Below, one piece after another: positions 24,827 to 31,883 of a stretch of 40,979 nucleotides of DNA. The first letter of the stretch is position 1, and every line of letters begins with the position of its first letter. A program made the translations under genes and the position numbers. This stretch comes from an uncultured Bacteroidales bacterium (GTDB lineage: Bacteria; Bacteroidota; Bacteroidia; Bacteroidales; Bacteroidaceae), in contig CACYXI010000019.1 in assembly GCA_902778265.1 (NCBI GenBank), forward strand, positions 1-40,979. The letters run 5' to 3'. The notes under the pieces were generated by a model. It was given only the letters and a program-made list of their open reading frames with translations. It was not told the origin of the DNA and did no database searches.

Positions 24827-25936
24827 TCACCAACCTGGTGGCAGCACGATGTTCTCTACGTAGTGAGCCTTCTCGAACAGCGGAGAGATTTCATCATCCG
24901 TGAATCCGGCAATGCCGCAGCCTATGCGGGTGACGAGGAAGGTGAGGGTAGGGTGCTCCTTGGCGAACTGAATGAACTCGTCCACATACGGACGGATGGT
25001 CTCTATGCCGCCCTGCATCGTCGGAATGCCGTAGCTCTGTCCTTGCAGACCCACGCCCTGACCCATGATAGCCCCAAACTTGCGGTAGGCGATATACGCC
25101 GCACCACCGCCGTGCATACCTTTCAGATTGCTTCCGAACACAAAAATTTCGTTTGGCTCCAGCTCCGTGATAAACTCTGGTGTATTCCTTTTCTGTTCCA
25201 TAACTTCCTCTCTGATAAAGTCCATATCCTCGCATGCCATTGGCGCAGCCATATCTGCCATCGAACCCGACATAGGTGGTATCGACATCTTGGCCCCGCC
25301 CATTGTAGCTTCTCTGTGCAGAATTGCCATATCGTCCATAATCTCAGGCGTTTCCAAATCCATATCAAAGTTCTTCTTGAAGTACGGAACTATGATTTGC
25401 TCCTTCAGTTTCTTGTACTTCTGCGAGATGGCCGATGGGGTCATCCCCATCTGTGCCGCTATCTCCTTTGACTTGAAGCCCTGCAACAGCAGCATGTCGA
25501 TAATCAGACGTTCCTGACGGTCCAGGGGAGCATGGTCGCACACATCCTCCACCATCTTGTTGAACTGCAACCGCAGGTCGCTGGTCACGTCGAACGACAT
25601 CAGGTAGTCCTCGAATGTGATGCTGCCGTACTCCTTGCGGTACCATTTCAGTGCATCGAGCACCACATAGCGGAACCCGTTGATGAGCCATGTCTTCAGA
25701 CTCACGTTCGGCGAGTGATCCTCCAGCGGTTTCCAGTCGTGCTCCATCAGGTAGAGCGCATACTGGTGAGCCAGCGACATGAAGTCCAGGTTCTCCTTCT
25801 CGCGCAACTGATACCGCTGGTCGAAGATGTTATATCCCACCTGACAATACCCGTAGAAATACTTACGGATAATGTCGGCATCGCCCTCGCGGAAACCGCT
25901 CAGAATCTCTTCGTCTGACAGTTGCTGATAGTACAT
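24827..25936 (-). CDS. Sigma-70-like factor fused to a macro-like (A1S_2505-type) domain
   Basis: 369 residues in two parts. Residues 1 to about 200 look like an RNA polymerase sigma factor: region-2-like helices (SLKTWLINGFRYVVLDALKWY) and a region-4 helix-turn-helix (RQERLIIDMLLLQGFKSKEI followed by AAQMGMTPSAISQKYKKLKE). After a Met/Ala-rich linker (about 200-255), residues about 258-369 form a macro-like domain: NEIFVFGSNLKGMHGGGAAY, GQGVGLQGQSYGIPT and VTRIGCGIAGFTDDEI, seen in phage non-structural proteins called A1S_2505 family. Macro folds bind ADP-ribose or related nucleotides, so this could be a nucleotide-responsive transcription factor. Gene intact. Confidence 0.8.
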   Translation of the reverse strand: MYYQQLSDEEILSGFREGDADIIRKYFYGYCQVGYNIFDQRYQLREKENLDFMSLAHQYALYLMEHDWKPLEDHSPNVSLKTWLINGFRYVVLDALKWYRKEYGSITFEDYLMSFDVTSDLRLQFNKMVEDVCDHAPLDRQERLIIDMLLLQGFKSKEIAAQMGMTPSAISQKYKKLKEQIIVPYFKKNFDMDLETPEIMDDMAILHREATMGGAKMSIPPMSGSMADMAAPMACEDMDFIREEVMEQKRNTPEFITELEPNEIFVFGSNLKGMHGGGAAYIAYRKFGAIMGQGVGLQGQSYGIPTMQGGIETIRPYVDEFIQFAKEHPTLTFLVTRIGCGIAGFTDDEISPLFEKAHYVENIVLPPGW

Positions 25937-26020
25937 AACTTGATAATTTTTGGCGAAATTACGAAAATTTTCTCATACTTGCTTAATTTTTCTGCAAATT
26001 CTTCTTCAAAGAGATAAAGA

Positions 26021-26206
26021 CTAGTCGAAAAAGAAGTATTCACCATTTAAAAAGTTATGATTATGACAAAGATTATGCAAGATCCCCTTCCAACTAAGTG
26101 CGTCCACAATGTCTACATCTGCAAATCTTTCGCAAAGATCATAAGATAATTCTTTCCAATGTGGAACTTTAGGGCAGGTTGGGTAAAGACATATAGATAC
26201 AAGCAT
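26021..26206 (-). CDS. Possible small protein or 3' remnant
   Basis: 61 codons, AT-rich, ending with HNLCHNHNFLNGEYFFFD; the middle reads WKELSYDLCERFADVDIVDA and has normal protein character. A stop lies 13 codons upstream of the ATG. It could be a true small gene or the end of a decayed one. Nothing recognised. The stretch 25937-26308 otherwise shows nothing. Confidence 0.3.
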   Translation of the reverse strand: MLVSICLYPTCPKVPHWKELSYDLCERFADVDIVDALSWKGILHNLCHNHNFLNGEYFFFD

Positions 26207-26308
26207 ATCTGTAATAATATATATGGCTTAGCCATACTTATCTATCATTCTTTGAGGCTTCATTGCAGTTTCGCAAATCACTTCCTTAGAAAGGTATGAG
26301 AAAAATGT

Positions 26309-26640
26309 TTAGTCCATGTCGCCGCCGTTCTCGCCGCCACCACCAGCTTCAACCTTGCTGTAGGTACGGCTCGTCACAGCGCTGCTCTGGCCGTCCGTGA
26401 TGGAAATGGCCTTCACGGTAGTAGTCTCAGTCAGGGTCAGTGGTCCGCTGTAGAGCGTACTCTGAGCCGTAGGCTAGCTGCCATCGGTGGTGTAGCGGAT
26501 CTCAGCACCTGAAGGGCCAGACATGCTTACCTGAGTTGACTCCGTGAACTGGGTGTTGCCGCTGAATGTCGGGGTTGTCACGCCCTGCGTTACAGAGCCT
26601 GAGCCGCTGTTGCCATTAGCGCTGGTGTTGCCGCCAGAAG
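26309..26640. repeat. Direct repeat, left copy, of the HU-CHB 3' region
   Basis: Matches about 36241-36560 in the same orientation with roughly nine of ten bases identical by eye. The match ends abruptly near 26650. The two copies bracket an AT-rich segment of about 9.9 kb. Confidence 0.75.
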
Positions 26641-26719
26641 TGTTACCACCCTCGTTCTCACCAGTGGTGTCGCCGAGGTAACGACACTGCATAGAGGAAG
26701 AAGAACTACAATTAGACAT
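26309..26719 (-). pseudogene. Chitobiase-C-like domain fragment with amber codon (left copy)
   Basis: The C-terminal half of the HU-CHB gene at 36241-36987, truncated and damaged. It keeps the Gly/Ser/Asn linker and the CHB domain (TFSGNTQFTESTQVSMSG, IRYTTDGS) and the tail GGGGENGGDMD, but its HU-like DNA-binding part is replaced by a short Cys/Ser start (MSNCSSSSSMQCRYLGD). At 26474-26476 a TAG stands where the right copy has CAG (Gln). The frame is otherwise open to TAA at 26309. Its start overlaps the end of the sigma-like gene. The composition is clearly GC-richer than the genes to its right. Confidence 0.8.
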
Positions 26720-27989
26720 GTGTTATTGATGCCGTGAGTTCATCGTATTCTTTTTTTGCGTCATTTATCCAATTTATTTGAATGTCCAATGATTTTATTG
26801 CTTTCAAATAATCCATTGTTAATTCCCACAAAACCCATGCAGCCCAATTCGGATCATTAATTGTGGTTAGGGCATCAGCAACTTCGCCCCTTTGTCCTGG
26901 CGTGAATGTTTGTCCATAGGCCTTAATACGTTGTATCAAAGCATCTATTGCATGATGTATGACTTTGTTCTTTGTTTCACTCCACTTATTATATAGCCTT
27001 TCTTTTGGTTCTTCTATTTGATGCGTATACTTAAGATTTGTCAAAACAATATCCATGGTCATCCCAGCCTCACTCATTGATTTACAGTAATTTTTGAGGT
27101 TTTTTATAGCAAAATCTTTTTCTGAAAATTGTAAAGATTTCAACTTGTTCATAGATTCCCAACAGCGTTTTTTTAACTGGTTTCCATTTCTTTCAAGCAG
27201 TGTTGATGCAATACTATCCCAATCGTACTTAAATTTTTTCTTTGCCAAATAAACTTTTACATAAAATTCGTCATTTAAACTTAAGGCTGAAATTTTACTT
27301 CTCAAATTCATGTGCAGATAGTATTCCACATTTTTTCTTTCAATATCTTCTAATTGTATTTCAATAGCATCAGAGTTCAATGATTCTTGGTCATAGTACT
27401 TTTTTAGATTCTCTCCATTCAAATATACTATTTTCTTTTCACTTTTTTCTAATTCTGTTTGTTGCTTCTTAAATGCATCATATAGCATGTTATTCAAAGT
27501 CCTTGACCAATATGCAATTGCATCTCGTGGTGTATAAAAAAAACGATGGCCTTCAATACGCAGAAAAGCTTCCTTTACTATGATGTTTAGCTGATTTTCG
27601 GATTGATTGCCAAATCCATATGCATGTTGGGTATTGACATCTGACAGGTATGAACGTGCAATATCGCGCATACAGCGGAAAACATTTTCATCTCCTGGGT
27701 CGAAAACATGATCAAGGGGGGATATAGGCTTTCCTAAAGTTAAGTCTACAGCAACCTCACGGATAATGATTAAATAATCTAAAAAGTAAGGTACGAGCTT
27801 TTTCGATATCTCTTTTTCATTATGATTTGGCCACTCGTCAAAAATTTCAACATACAAGTCACTAAAGATTTCATAGAAAAAACTCTTATTATAATTTCTG
27901 TTCCGTTTTGCCACATGATGATAGAGAGCATAAATTAATGCTCCTAATACATCTTCTTTTGACCTTTCGCTAATAAACGGGTTACTCAT
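26712..27989 (-). CDS. Sigma-factor-like protein of the peptide island
   Basis: 425 residues, AT-rich. Two stretches look like sigma-70 elements: a region-2-like segment at about 155-175 (DAIAYWSRTLNNMLYDAFKK) and a region-4-like helix-turn-helix at about 254-285 (YDWDSIASTLLERNGNQLKK followed by RCWESMNKLKSL). They are flanked by helical extensions at both ends, so it is longer than ordinary ECF factors. It is coupled (ATGA overlap) to the TPR-like gene upstream in transcription. It is the best candidate to recognise the shared 39-base element in front of three transcripts of this island. Other DNA-binding or nuclease roles are possible. Confidence 0.5.
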   Translation of the reverse strand: MSNPFISERSKEDVLGALIYALYHHVAKRNRNYNKSFFYEIFSDLYVEIFDEWPNHNEKEISKKLVPYFLDYLIIIREVAVDLTLGKPISPLDHVFDPGDENVFRCMRDIARSYLSDVNTQHAYGFGNQSENQLNIIVKEAFLRIEGHRFFYTPRDAIAYWSRTLNNMLYDAFKKQQTELEKSEKKIVYLNGENLKKYYDQESLNSDAIEIQLEDIERKNVEYYLHMNLRSKISALSLNDEFYVKVYLAKKKFKYDWDSIASTLLERNGNQLKKRCWESMNKLKSLQFSEKDFAIKNLKNYCKSMSEAGMTMDIVLTNLKYTHQIEEPKERLYNKWSETKNKVIHHAIDALIQRIKAYGQTFTPGQRGEVADALTTINDPNWAAWVLWELTMDYLKAIKSLDIQINWINDAKKEYDELTASITHV

Positions 27990-29059
27990 TTTATATTAAG
28001 TTCTGCAATATGCTGCATAGCTAATACTCCAAGTGCTCTCTCATTCCGATCAGAACGTTGTGAGGCTAGCTTCACGGTATTCTTGTAAGCCTTGACAGCG
28101 AGAGCTGTGGGACTTTTGCTTTCTGGAAGCCCTACCTTTTGGGCAAAGTTAGGGAGTGAAGTCAAATCATCTTTTGACATACGAGACAGGAAGTCCCCCA
28201 GAAGAATATTCGCCATCAAATCATTATCTCCAGGTCCCATGGTAAAGATATCAACGAAATATTGGGCAATGGTTTTGAAATTACGACGATAGAAACCTTT
28301 CACATTAGGAGCCAAATAATGACTTAGTAGGGTTATTCTGGCACCCACAGCGATATTCTGCTGTCCACTATCTATGGCTTTATTTAAAAGACCTATAGCT
28401 TCCTCCACGTTTTCTTGTTTGTTGCTGTCGTGTAACAACATCTCCCTGCCTGCTGTATATTGTAGCACAGGAGCCCCCGCCTTTACGCCTAAATTGAGAT
28501 AGTACTGATACCGTTCATGATTATCCATGTAATGAGCAGTCAGATTCACCAACGTATCCTGTAGAAGCGTGTTGTTTCCTTCGCTGTAATCTTCGTCACG
28601 GCAGAGATTCACGCCCTCCTCCATTTCGGAATAGGCCTGTTCTTCCTGACCGCTCTGATAAAGCAAACGAGCATGTAATAATTTCCTTTCGTAGGGGAGC
28701 AGTACGTCTTCCGTTATATCATCTTCCTCAAGCACATCAGGCTCTTCTTCAGATTCCTCAATGGGGACTTCGTCTTTCGCAGAAGTATCATTATTGGACT
28801 TTTCTTCATTGATGACCTGTGGTTCCTGATCATCATCACCTTGAACAATCTCAGACTGAATACTTTTTTCGGATGAATCTTCCAAAGCTGCGAGTAGATT
28901 TCTGGCTTCTTCATTACCAAGTAATGAAGCCCGTTTGAGTAGAGCTATTGGTTCAAAACAAGCGACCTTTACTTCTCCTAAAAGTAAATCGTTTGCCAGC
29001 TCAACCATTGCCTCAGTATCGTTTTGGGCTATACGTTTAATTAGTTGTTTTACTTCCAT
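27986..29059 (-). CDS. TPR/SEL1-like repeat protein with acidic linker
   Basis: 357 residues, no signal peptide. The N-terminus (LIKRIAQNDTEAMVELANDL; IALLKRASLLGNEEARNLL) and the part after residue 120 (LLHARLLYQSGQEEQAYSEM; AIGLLNKAIDSGQQNIAVGA) are SEL1/TPR-type helical repeats; between them lies a very acidic linker (about 75-120). Likely an adaptor for protein contacts. Its stop overlaps the start of the sigma-like gene by four bases, so the pair may act as regulator and partner. Confidence 0.65.
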   Translation of the reverse strand: MEVKQLIKRIAQNDTEAMVELANDLLLGEVKVACFEPIALLKRASLLGNEEARNLLAALEDSSEKSIQSEIVQGDDDQEPQVINEEKSNNDTSAKDEVPIEESEEEPDVLEEDDITEDVLLPYERKLLHARLLYQSGQEEQAYSEMEEGVNLCRDEDYSEGNNTLLQDTLVNLTAHYMDNHERYQYYLNLGVKAGAPVLQYTAGREMLLHDSNKQENVEEAIGLLNKAIDSGQQNIAVGARITLLSHYLAPNVKGFYRRNFKTIAQYFVDIFTMGPGDNDLMANILLGDFLSRMSKDDLTSLPNFAQKVGLPESKSPTALAVKAYKNTVKLASQRSDRNERALGVLAMQHIAELNIK

Positions 29060-29144
29060 AATATATTAGTTATTTAATATCGATGCAAAATTACACTTTT
29101 TTTTCCCAATCTACAATTTAAATATTATTTTTTGTATTAATTTA

Positions 29145-29175
29145 GCAGGACGATGGCAATATTCCATCATCCTGC
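29145..29175. terminator. Hairpin after the third peptide gene
   Basis: GCAGGACGATGG-caatatt-CCATCATCCTGC, a 12-base stem with one G:U. It is 24 bases after the stop at 29200 and has no T run on the minus strand, so it may be an RNA-processing or stabilising stem and not a full terminator. Similar stems lie at 31474-31503 and 33177-33202. Confidence 0.6.
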
Positions 29176-29199
29176 ATATCTATTCCCTATGTGAGAAAT

Positions 29200-29340
29200 T
29201 TACCAACCATCATACGAGCTACCGCCATTATAGTCATTATCCTCAGGATGCGTATTATCCCCACCCATAAGTCTAATGGAAAATTGATTACCTGCACCAA
29301 GTGTAACGTTTGTAACTCTTGTCAAAAAATTCCTTTTCAT
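29200..29340 (-). CDS. Candidate RiPP precursor peptide 3 (Gly/Asn/Asp/Tyr-rich core)
   Basis: 46 residues. N-terminal half basic and hydrophobic (MKRNFLTRVTNVTLG), C-terminal half polar and aromatic (GGDNTHPEDNDYNGGSSYDG, final Trp), the leader/core split usual in precursor peptides. It follows the Cys-rich peptide gene at 29425-29559 on the same transcript and is followed by a stem-loop. No Cys, so if it is modified by the nearby radical SAM enzyme the product would have another crosslink type, for example at Tyr, Trp or Asn. It could instead be a structural or immunity peptide. Confidence 0.5.
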   Translation of the reverse strand: MKRNFLTRVTNVTLGAGNQFSIRLMGGDNTHPEDNDYNGGSSYDGW

Positions 29341-29387
29341 TTTTAATAATGTTTTAATTTTGTTTATTTTAAATTGTTTTTATCCAT

Positions 29388-29404
29388 GGAAAGAGACTCT
29401 TTCC
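29388..29404. terminator. Conserved stem-loop after precursor peptide 1
   Basis: GGAAAGA-gac-TCTTTCC, 20 bases after the peptide stop, within a context (ATCCATGGAAAGA) shared with the stem at 31523-31539. Conserved between the twin peptide genes. Confidence 0.6.
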
Positions 29405-29424
29405 AGATGAGAGATTATACCATG

Positions 29425-29559
29425 CTAATCACGTCCTCTGCAATAGCAATTATCGTCGCCATCTCCACAAGCACAGTCCCAACCGCATTGAAACGTGTGA
29501 ACCAATCTCCGATCCCTTATGACAGTTGTAAAGGGGTTCATTTCATTAACATTTCTCAT
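29425..29559 (-). CDS. Candidate RiPP precursor peptide 1 (WDCACG...CYC family)
   Basis: 44 residues, too short for usual gene calling. The leader reads MRNVNEMNPFTTVIRDRR; the core begins QCGWDCACGDGDDNCYC and ends RGRD, with five Cys in 16 positions. A paralogue lies at 31558-31689 with the same leader element (PFxTVIxDRR) and core (WDCACGxGDDNCYC). It is first on a transcript starting at the conserved 39-base element and has a structured leader RNA. Together with the radical SAM/SPASM enzyme at 31884-33149 this points to a thioether or other carbon-linked crosslinked peptide. Confidence 0.7.
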   Translation of the reverse strand: MRNVNEMNPFTTVIRDRRLVHTFQCGWDCACGDGDDNCYCRGRD

Positions 29560-29600
29560 GATTTTTCTTTTAAGTTTTTTAGAAATTATAATTGTCTGAT

Positions 29601-29649
29601 GTTGAGAGACTTCCGAAGAAGTAAAGTTCCAAGTCTATTTAGACTTCAG
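29601..29649 (-). promoter_or_regulatory. Conserved structured leader RNA of precursor 1
   Basis: On the minus strand: AAGTCT-aaat-AGACTT hairpin, a short spacer with GGAACTTT, then ACTTC-TTCG-GAAGT with a UUCG tetraloop, then CTCT. The segment AAGTCT recurs after the second stem (GGAAGTCT), so AGACTT can pair with either copy: two mutually exclusive folds. The same sequence occurs at 31732-31779 with only the loop and a few other bases changed. Confidence 0.6.
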
Positions 29650-29692
29650 TTTTTTAGCTTTTTTTAATCGCAATGAGAGAATTTTTTGTGTC

Positions 29693-29731
29693 TCTGCTTA
29701 TATATCTCTCGAAAATAGCACATCGTTACAT
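29693..29731 (-). promoter_or_regulatory. Conserved 39-base promoter-like element, copy A
   Basis: Begins ATGTAACGATGTGC and ends GAGATATATAAGCAGA on the minus strand. TGTAAC followed 16-17 bases later by an AT-rich hexamer resembles an ECF-sigma promoter (AAC core in the -35 box), with no host-type TAnnTTTG. It precedes precursor peptide 1 by 133 bases. Copy C differs at one position and copy B at four. Confidence 0.7.
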
Positions 29732-29765
29732 TTTTCGCTTTTTTTTCTTCAAATATATGTTAATT

Positions 29766-29900
29766 TTAGAAAATGCCTTGATGATGAAGCATCGCTAGAT
29801 AGTTGAGAGTCCCATTCGCAGCCAGCAGTACCCCTTCTAATTCCAGCATACACATAATGAACTCTGATTCATGTTCTTCGATAAACTGACCAATCTTCAT
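29766..29900 (-). CDS. Small hydrophobic protein of the peptide island
   Basis: 44 residues: MKIGQFIEEHESEFIMCMLE followed by a nonpolar stretch (LEGVLLAANGTLNYLAML) and HHQGIF. It begins 11 bases after the lipoprotein stop, so it shares that transcript. Could be an immunity or membrane-associated peptide, or another precursor. Not recognised. Confidence 0.5.
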   Translation of the reverse strand: MKIGQFIEEHESEFIMCMLELEGVLLAANGTLNYLAMLHHQGIF

Positions 29901-29911
29901 AAACGCAGTTT

Positions 29912-30727
29912 TTACAGGTTTTCAAAGTCGTAGTGCCAGCCAAGCTGGAGGTGATGATAAATAAAGACGGTCTTGTAGGTCATGTGGCGGAAGTATTCTG
30001 AAAGATTATTGTTCCCAATTTTATCGGCCATTCTCATCCGATGGTTGTACCACAGGCGAATGGCCTTCTGTTCAGGCTTCCAGCTGATTTCGTCAGCACC
30101 GACAAACCATTCTGCAGCTCCCTTGCGCTCCACGTCAAAGTATCCAATCTCCTCCTTCAGGATGGTATGGCGTAATTCGCAAAAGGTCTTTTGGGCCATA
30201 CAGAGCATATAACTTGTGTTCCGCCCGTAAGCGTTAATATGTTGTTTCTCAAATTCGCTATAGACATCTTTCCAAAGAGTATAATCCAGAAGAAGCCAAT
30301 CCTCGGCAAGGTTTTCGGAAATCTGATCAGAAAGAGAATGATATGCATTAAGCAGACGGAAGCATGCCGTCGCGGCAAAAACGCCGGATGCCTTGTCTGC
30401 TTCACTTGGAGAACTTGCAGTCAAAGGAGCATATGCCTTATCCACATTGAACGACAAAGCATCAAGGCTATCCAGATCTATAGAATTCTCATCATAACTC
30501 AAAGCAGTACGGGTCAGCTTCGCCCACTTCCATCCGTAGGACGATGTTGAAGTCGGCCCTGCATTCACGTTCAAATACATCAACATCGAGTCAAGAACCG
30601 CTACACGAACATCTGAGGAGGAACTATACAACTTTGTTTGGGCGTTCTCTTGGGAATTGAATCCCTTTTCCTGTTGGCAGCCACAAAATATCATTGCGAA
30701 TATCAAAACCATTAGTATTTTCTTCAT
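29912..30727 (-). CDS. Secreted lipoprotein of the peptide island
   Basis: 271 residues with a lipoprotein signal (MKKILMVLIFAMIFCGCQQ; lipobox FCGC). The mature protein is helical with many Trp, Tyr and His (WLLLDYTLWKDVYSEFEKQH; IYHHLQLGWHYDFENL). No family recognised. In a peptide-producing locus a surface lipoprotein is often an immunity or uptake factor; here that is inference. It follows the HD-domain gene by 126 bases and precedes a 44-residue gene. Confidence 0.65.
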   Translation of the reverse strand: MKKILMVLIFAMIFCGCQQEKGFNSQENAQTKLYSSSSDVRVAVLDSMLMYLNVNAGPTSTSSYGWKWAKLTRTALSYDENSIDLDSLDALSFNVDKAYAPLTASSPSEADKASGVFAATACFRLLNAYHSLSDQISENLAEDWLLLDYTLWKDVYSEFEKQHINAYGRNTSYMLCMAQKTFCELRHTILKEEIGYFDVERKGAAEWFVGADEISWKPEQKAIRLWYNHRMRMADKIGNNNLSEYFRHMTYKTVFIYHHLQLGWHYDFENL

Positions 30728-30853
30728 TTATAATTCTACATTAAAGCTTTACCTCTTTTACCTGTATAATCAAAGTTTAACAGAATGAATCATAGTTCTT
30801 CTATACATCTTGCATCATGCATCATCAGAACTTCATCCATAAATTCTTAGTAA

Positions 30854-31441
30854 TCACACATCAAGCCATTGCGCTGCAACTTCTATGACTTTCGCGCATA
30901 ACGTGTCGCTGCAGCTAATCAATGTTACCAATGGATATTTCCAGATAGCACATTCATATGAATACATCTCATCTTCATTTTGTTTGTTAAGCCTGTAAGG
31001 GGCCATATGCCATCTGATTGCTGCTATTTCTGACTCAGAAAGAGGAAACCCTGCTCCCATGATAATGGCCAGTGACTTTTCAGAATGTCCGATTGGCAAT
31101 GATGAATCGAAATCTCTTTGATAGGTTCCGTCACAGAGTAAAGAGTATCTATCCGCTTTACAAACATCGTGTAGCAGAGAACATACGACAATACTATCAT
31201 GTGGAATGTCAGCATATTCTTTCATTATCCGTGATAAATAACGCATTACACAATAAGTGTTCAAGGAATGAATTAGGAGCCCGCCTTCAAATGGCAAATG
31301 CTCATGACAAGACGCGGGAGCCATAAAGAAACCGAGCCTTTCCAACTCTAATAGTAACTTTTCCGTGTTAGGTCTGTTGATACTCCTCAACAAGCCACAA
31401 AACAATTCTTTGTTTTTTGAAAGTTTGTTATGTAAATACAT
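30854..31441 (-). CDS. HD-domain phosphohydrolase-like protein
   Basis: 195 residues with the HD superfamily motifs: FEGGLLIHSLNTYCVMRYL (first His), VCSLLHDVCKAD (His-Asp pair), GHSEKSL and IRWHM. Metal-binding His and Asp are present, so hydrolase activity on a nucleotide or other phosphoester is possible. It lies between precursor 2 and the lipoprotein, in one operon with the radical SAM gene. HD proteins of this type also occur near mobile or conflict loci; the substrate is unknown. Confidence 0.75.
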   Translation of the reverse strand: MYLHNKLSKNKELFCGLLRSINRPNTEKLLLELERLGFFMAPASCHEHLPFEGGLLIHSLNTYCVMRYLSRIMKEYADIPHDSIVVCSLLHDVCKADRYSLLCDGTYQRDFDSSLPIGHSEKSLAIIMGAGFPLSESEIAAIRWHMAPYRLNKQNEDEMYSYECAIWKYPLVTLISCSDTLCAKVIEVAAQWLDV

Positions 31442-31473
31442 CTTCTTCGATAGTTATTTTTTTTGTCTTAGAG

Positions 31474-31503
31474 TAGGACGATGGAAAAAAGTCCATCGTC
31501 CTA
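31474..31503. terminator. Stem-loop between precursor 2 and the HD gene
   Basis: TAGGACGATGG, 8-base loop, CCATCGTCCTA: 11-base perfect stem, related to the stem at 29145-29175 (both contain GGACGATGG). No T run follows on the minus strand. Confidence 0.65.
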
Positions 31504-31522
31504 TCTGTTCTCATTTATCCAT

Positions 31523-31539
31523 GGAAAGATGGTCTTTCC
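31523..31539. terminator. Conserved stem-loop after precursor peptide 2
   Basis: GGAAAGA-tgg-TCTTTCC, 18 bases after the peptide stop. Same stem and flanks as 29388-29404; only the loop and nearby bases differ. Confidence 0.6.
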
Positions 31540-31557
31540 AGACGAGGGAAATGTTGA

Positions 31558-31689
31558 CTAATCGCGGGGACAATAGCAGTTGTCATCACCGGGACCACAT
31601 GCGCAATCCCAATCAGAAAGTACTGTGTCCCTTCTTCTGCGATCCCCAATAACTGTCGCGAAGGGAACCATTGATTTTAATTTCTTCAT
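31558..31689 (-). CDS. Candidate RiPP precursor peptide 2 (WDCACG...CYC family)
   Basis: 43 residues. Leader MKKLKSMVPFATVIGDRRRR; core DWDCACGPGDDNCYC followed by PRD; four Cys. Paralogue of precursor 1: the PFxTVIxDRR and WDCACGxGDDNCYC blocks are kept while the linker between them has diverged, the pattern of selection on a recognition site and a product. It lies 195 bases after the radical SAM gene in the same direction and has the same structured leader and trailing hairpin as precursor 1. Confidence 0.7.
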   Translation of the reverse strand: MKKLKSMVPFATVIGDRRRRDTVLSDWDCACGPGDDNCYCPRD

Positions 31690-31731
31690 GATTCTTACGT
31701 TTTAATATTTTACTATAGATTTATTGAAAAT

Positions 31732-31779
31732 GTTAAGAGACTTCCGAAGAAGTAAAGTTCCAAGTCTACTCAGACTTCA
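31732..31779 (-). promoter_or_regulatory. Conserved structured leader RNA of precursor 2
   Basis: Same architecture as 29601-29649: AAGTCT-gagt-AGACTT, spacer, ACTTC-TTCG-GAAGT, then CTCTTAACAT. The loop of the first stem changed (aaat to gagt) while the stem did not, which supports pairing. No 39-base promoter element precedes this copy, so the RNA element moves with the peptide and not with the promoter. Confidence 0.6.
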
Positions 31780-31883
31780 TTTTATAATCTGTTTATTGTT
31801 TCGTCGCAAATGTTTCTTTCCTCCTTTCTATAGGGTTTATCATATTCTTCCGTAAAGAAGTCACCTATAAAGACGTAGGATTT

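Noticed and set aside
18714-26476. TAG read as a sense codon (amber recoding) to explain the two in-frame ambers
   Set aside because: TAG is the proper stop of other genes here (12863-12865, 22416-22418, precursors at 29425 and 31558), and no suppressor tRNA is visible.
29374-29667. 97-codon plus-strand frame across the peptide region
   Set aside because: Precursor peptide 1 on the minus strand has a paralogue, a leader RNA and a promoter; this frame is antisense to it.
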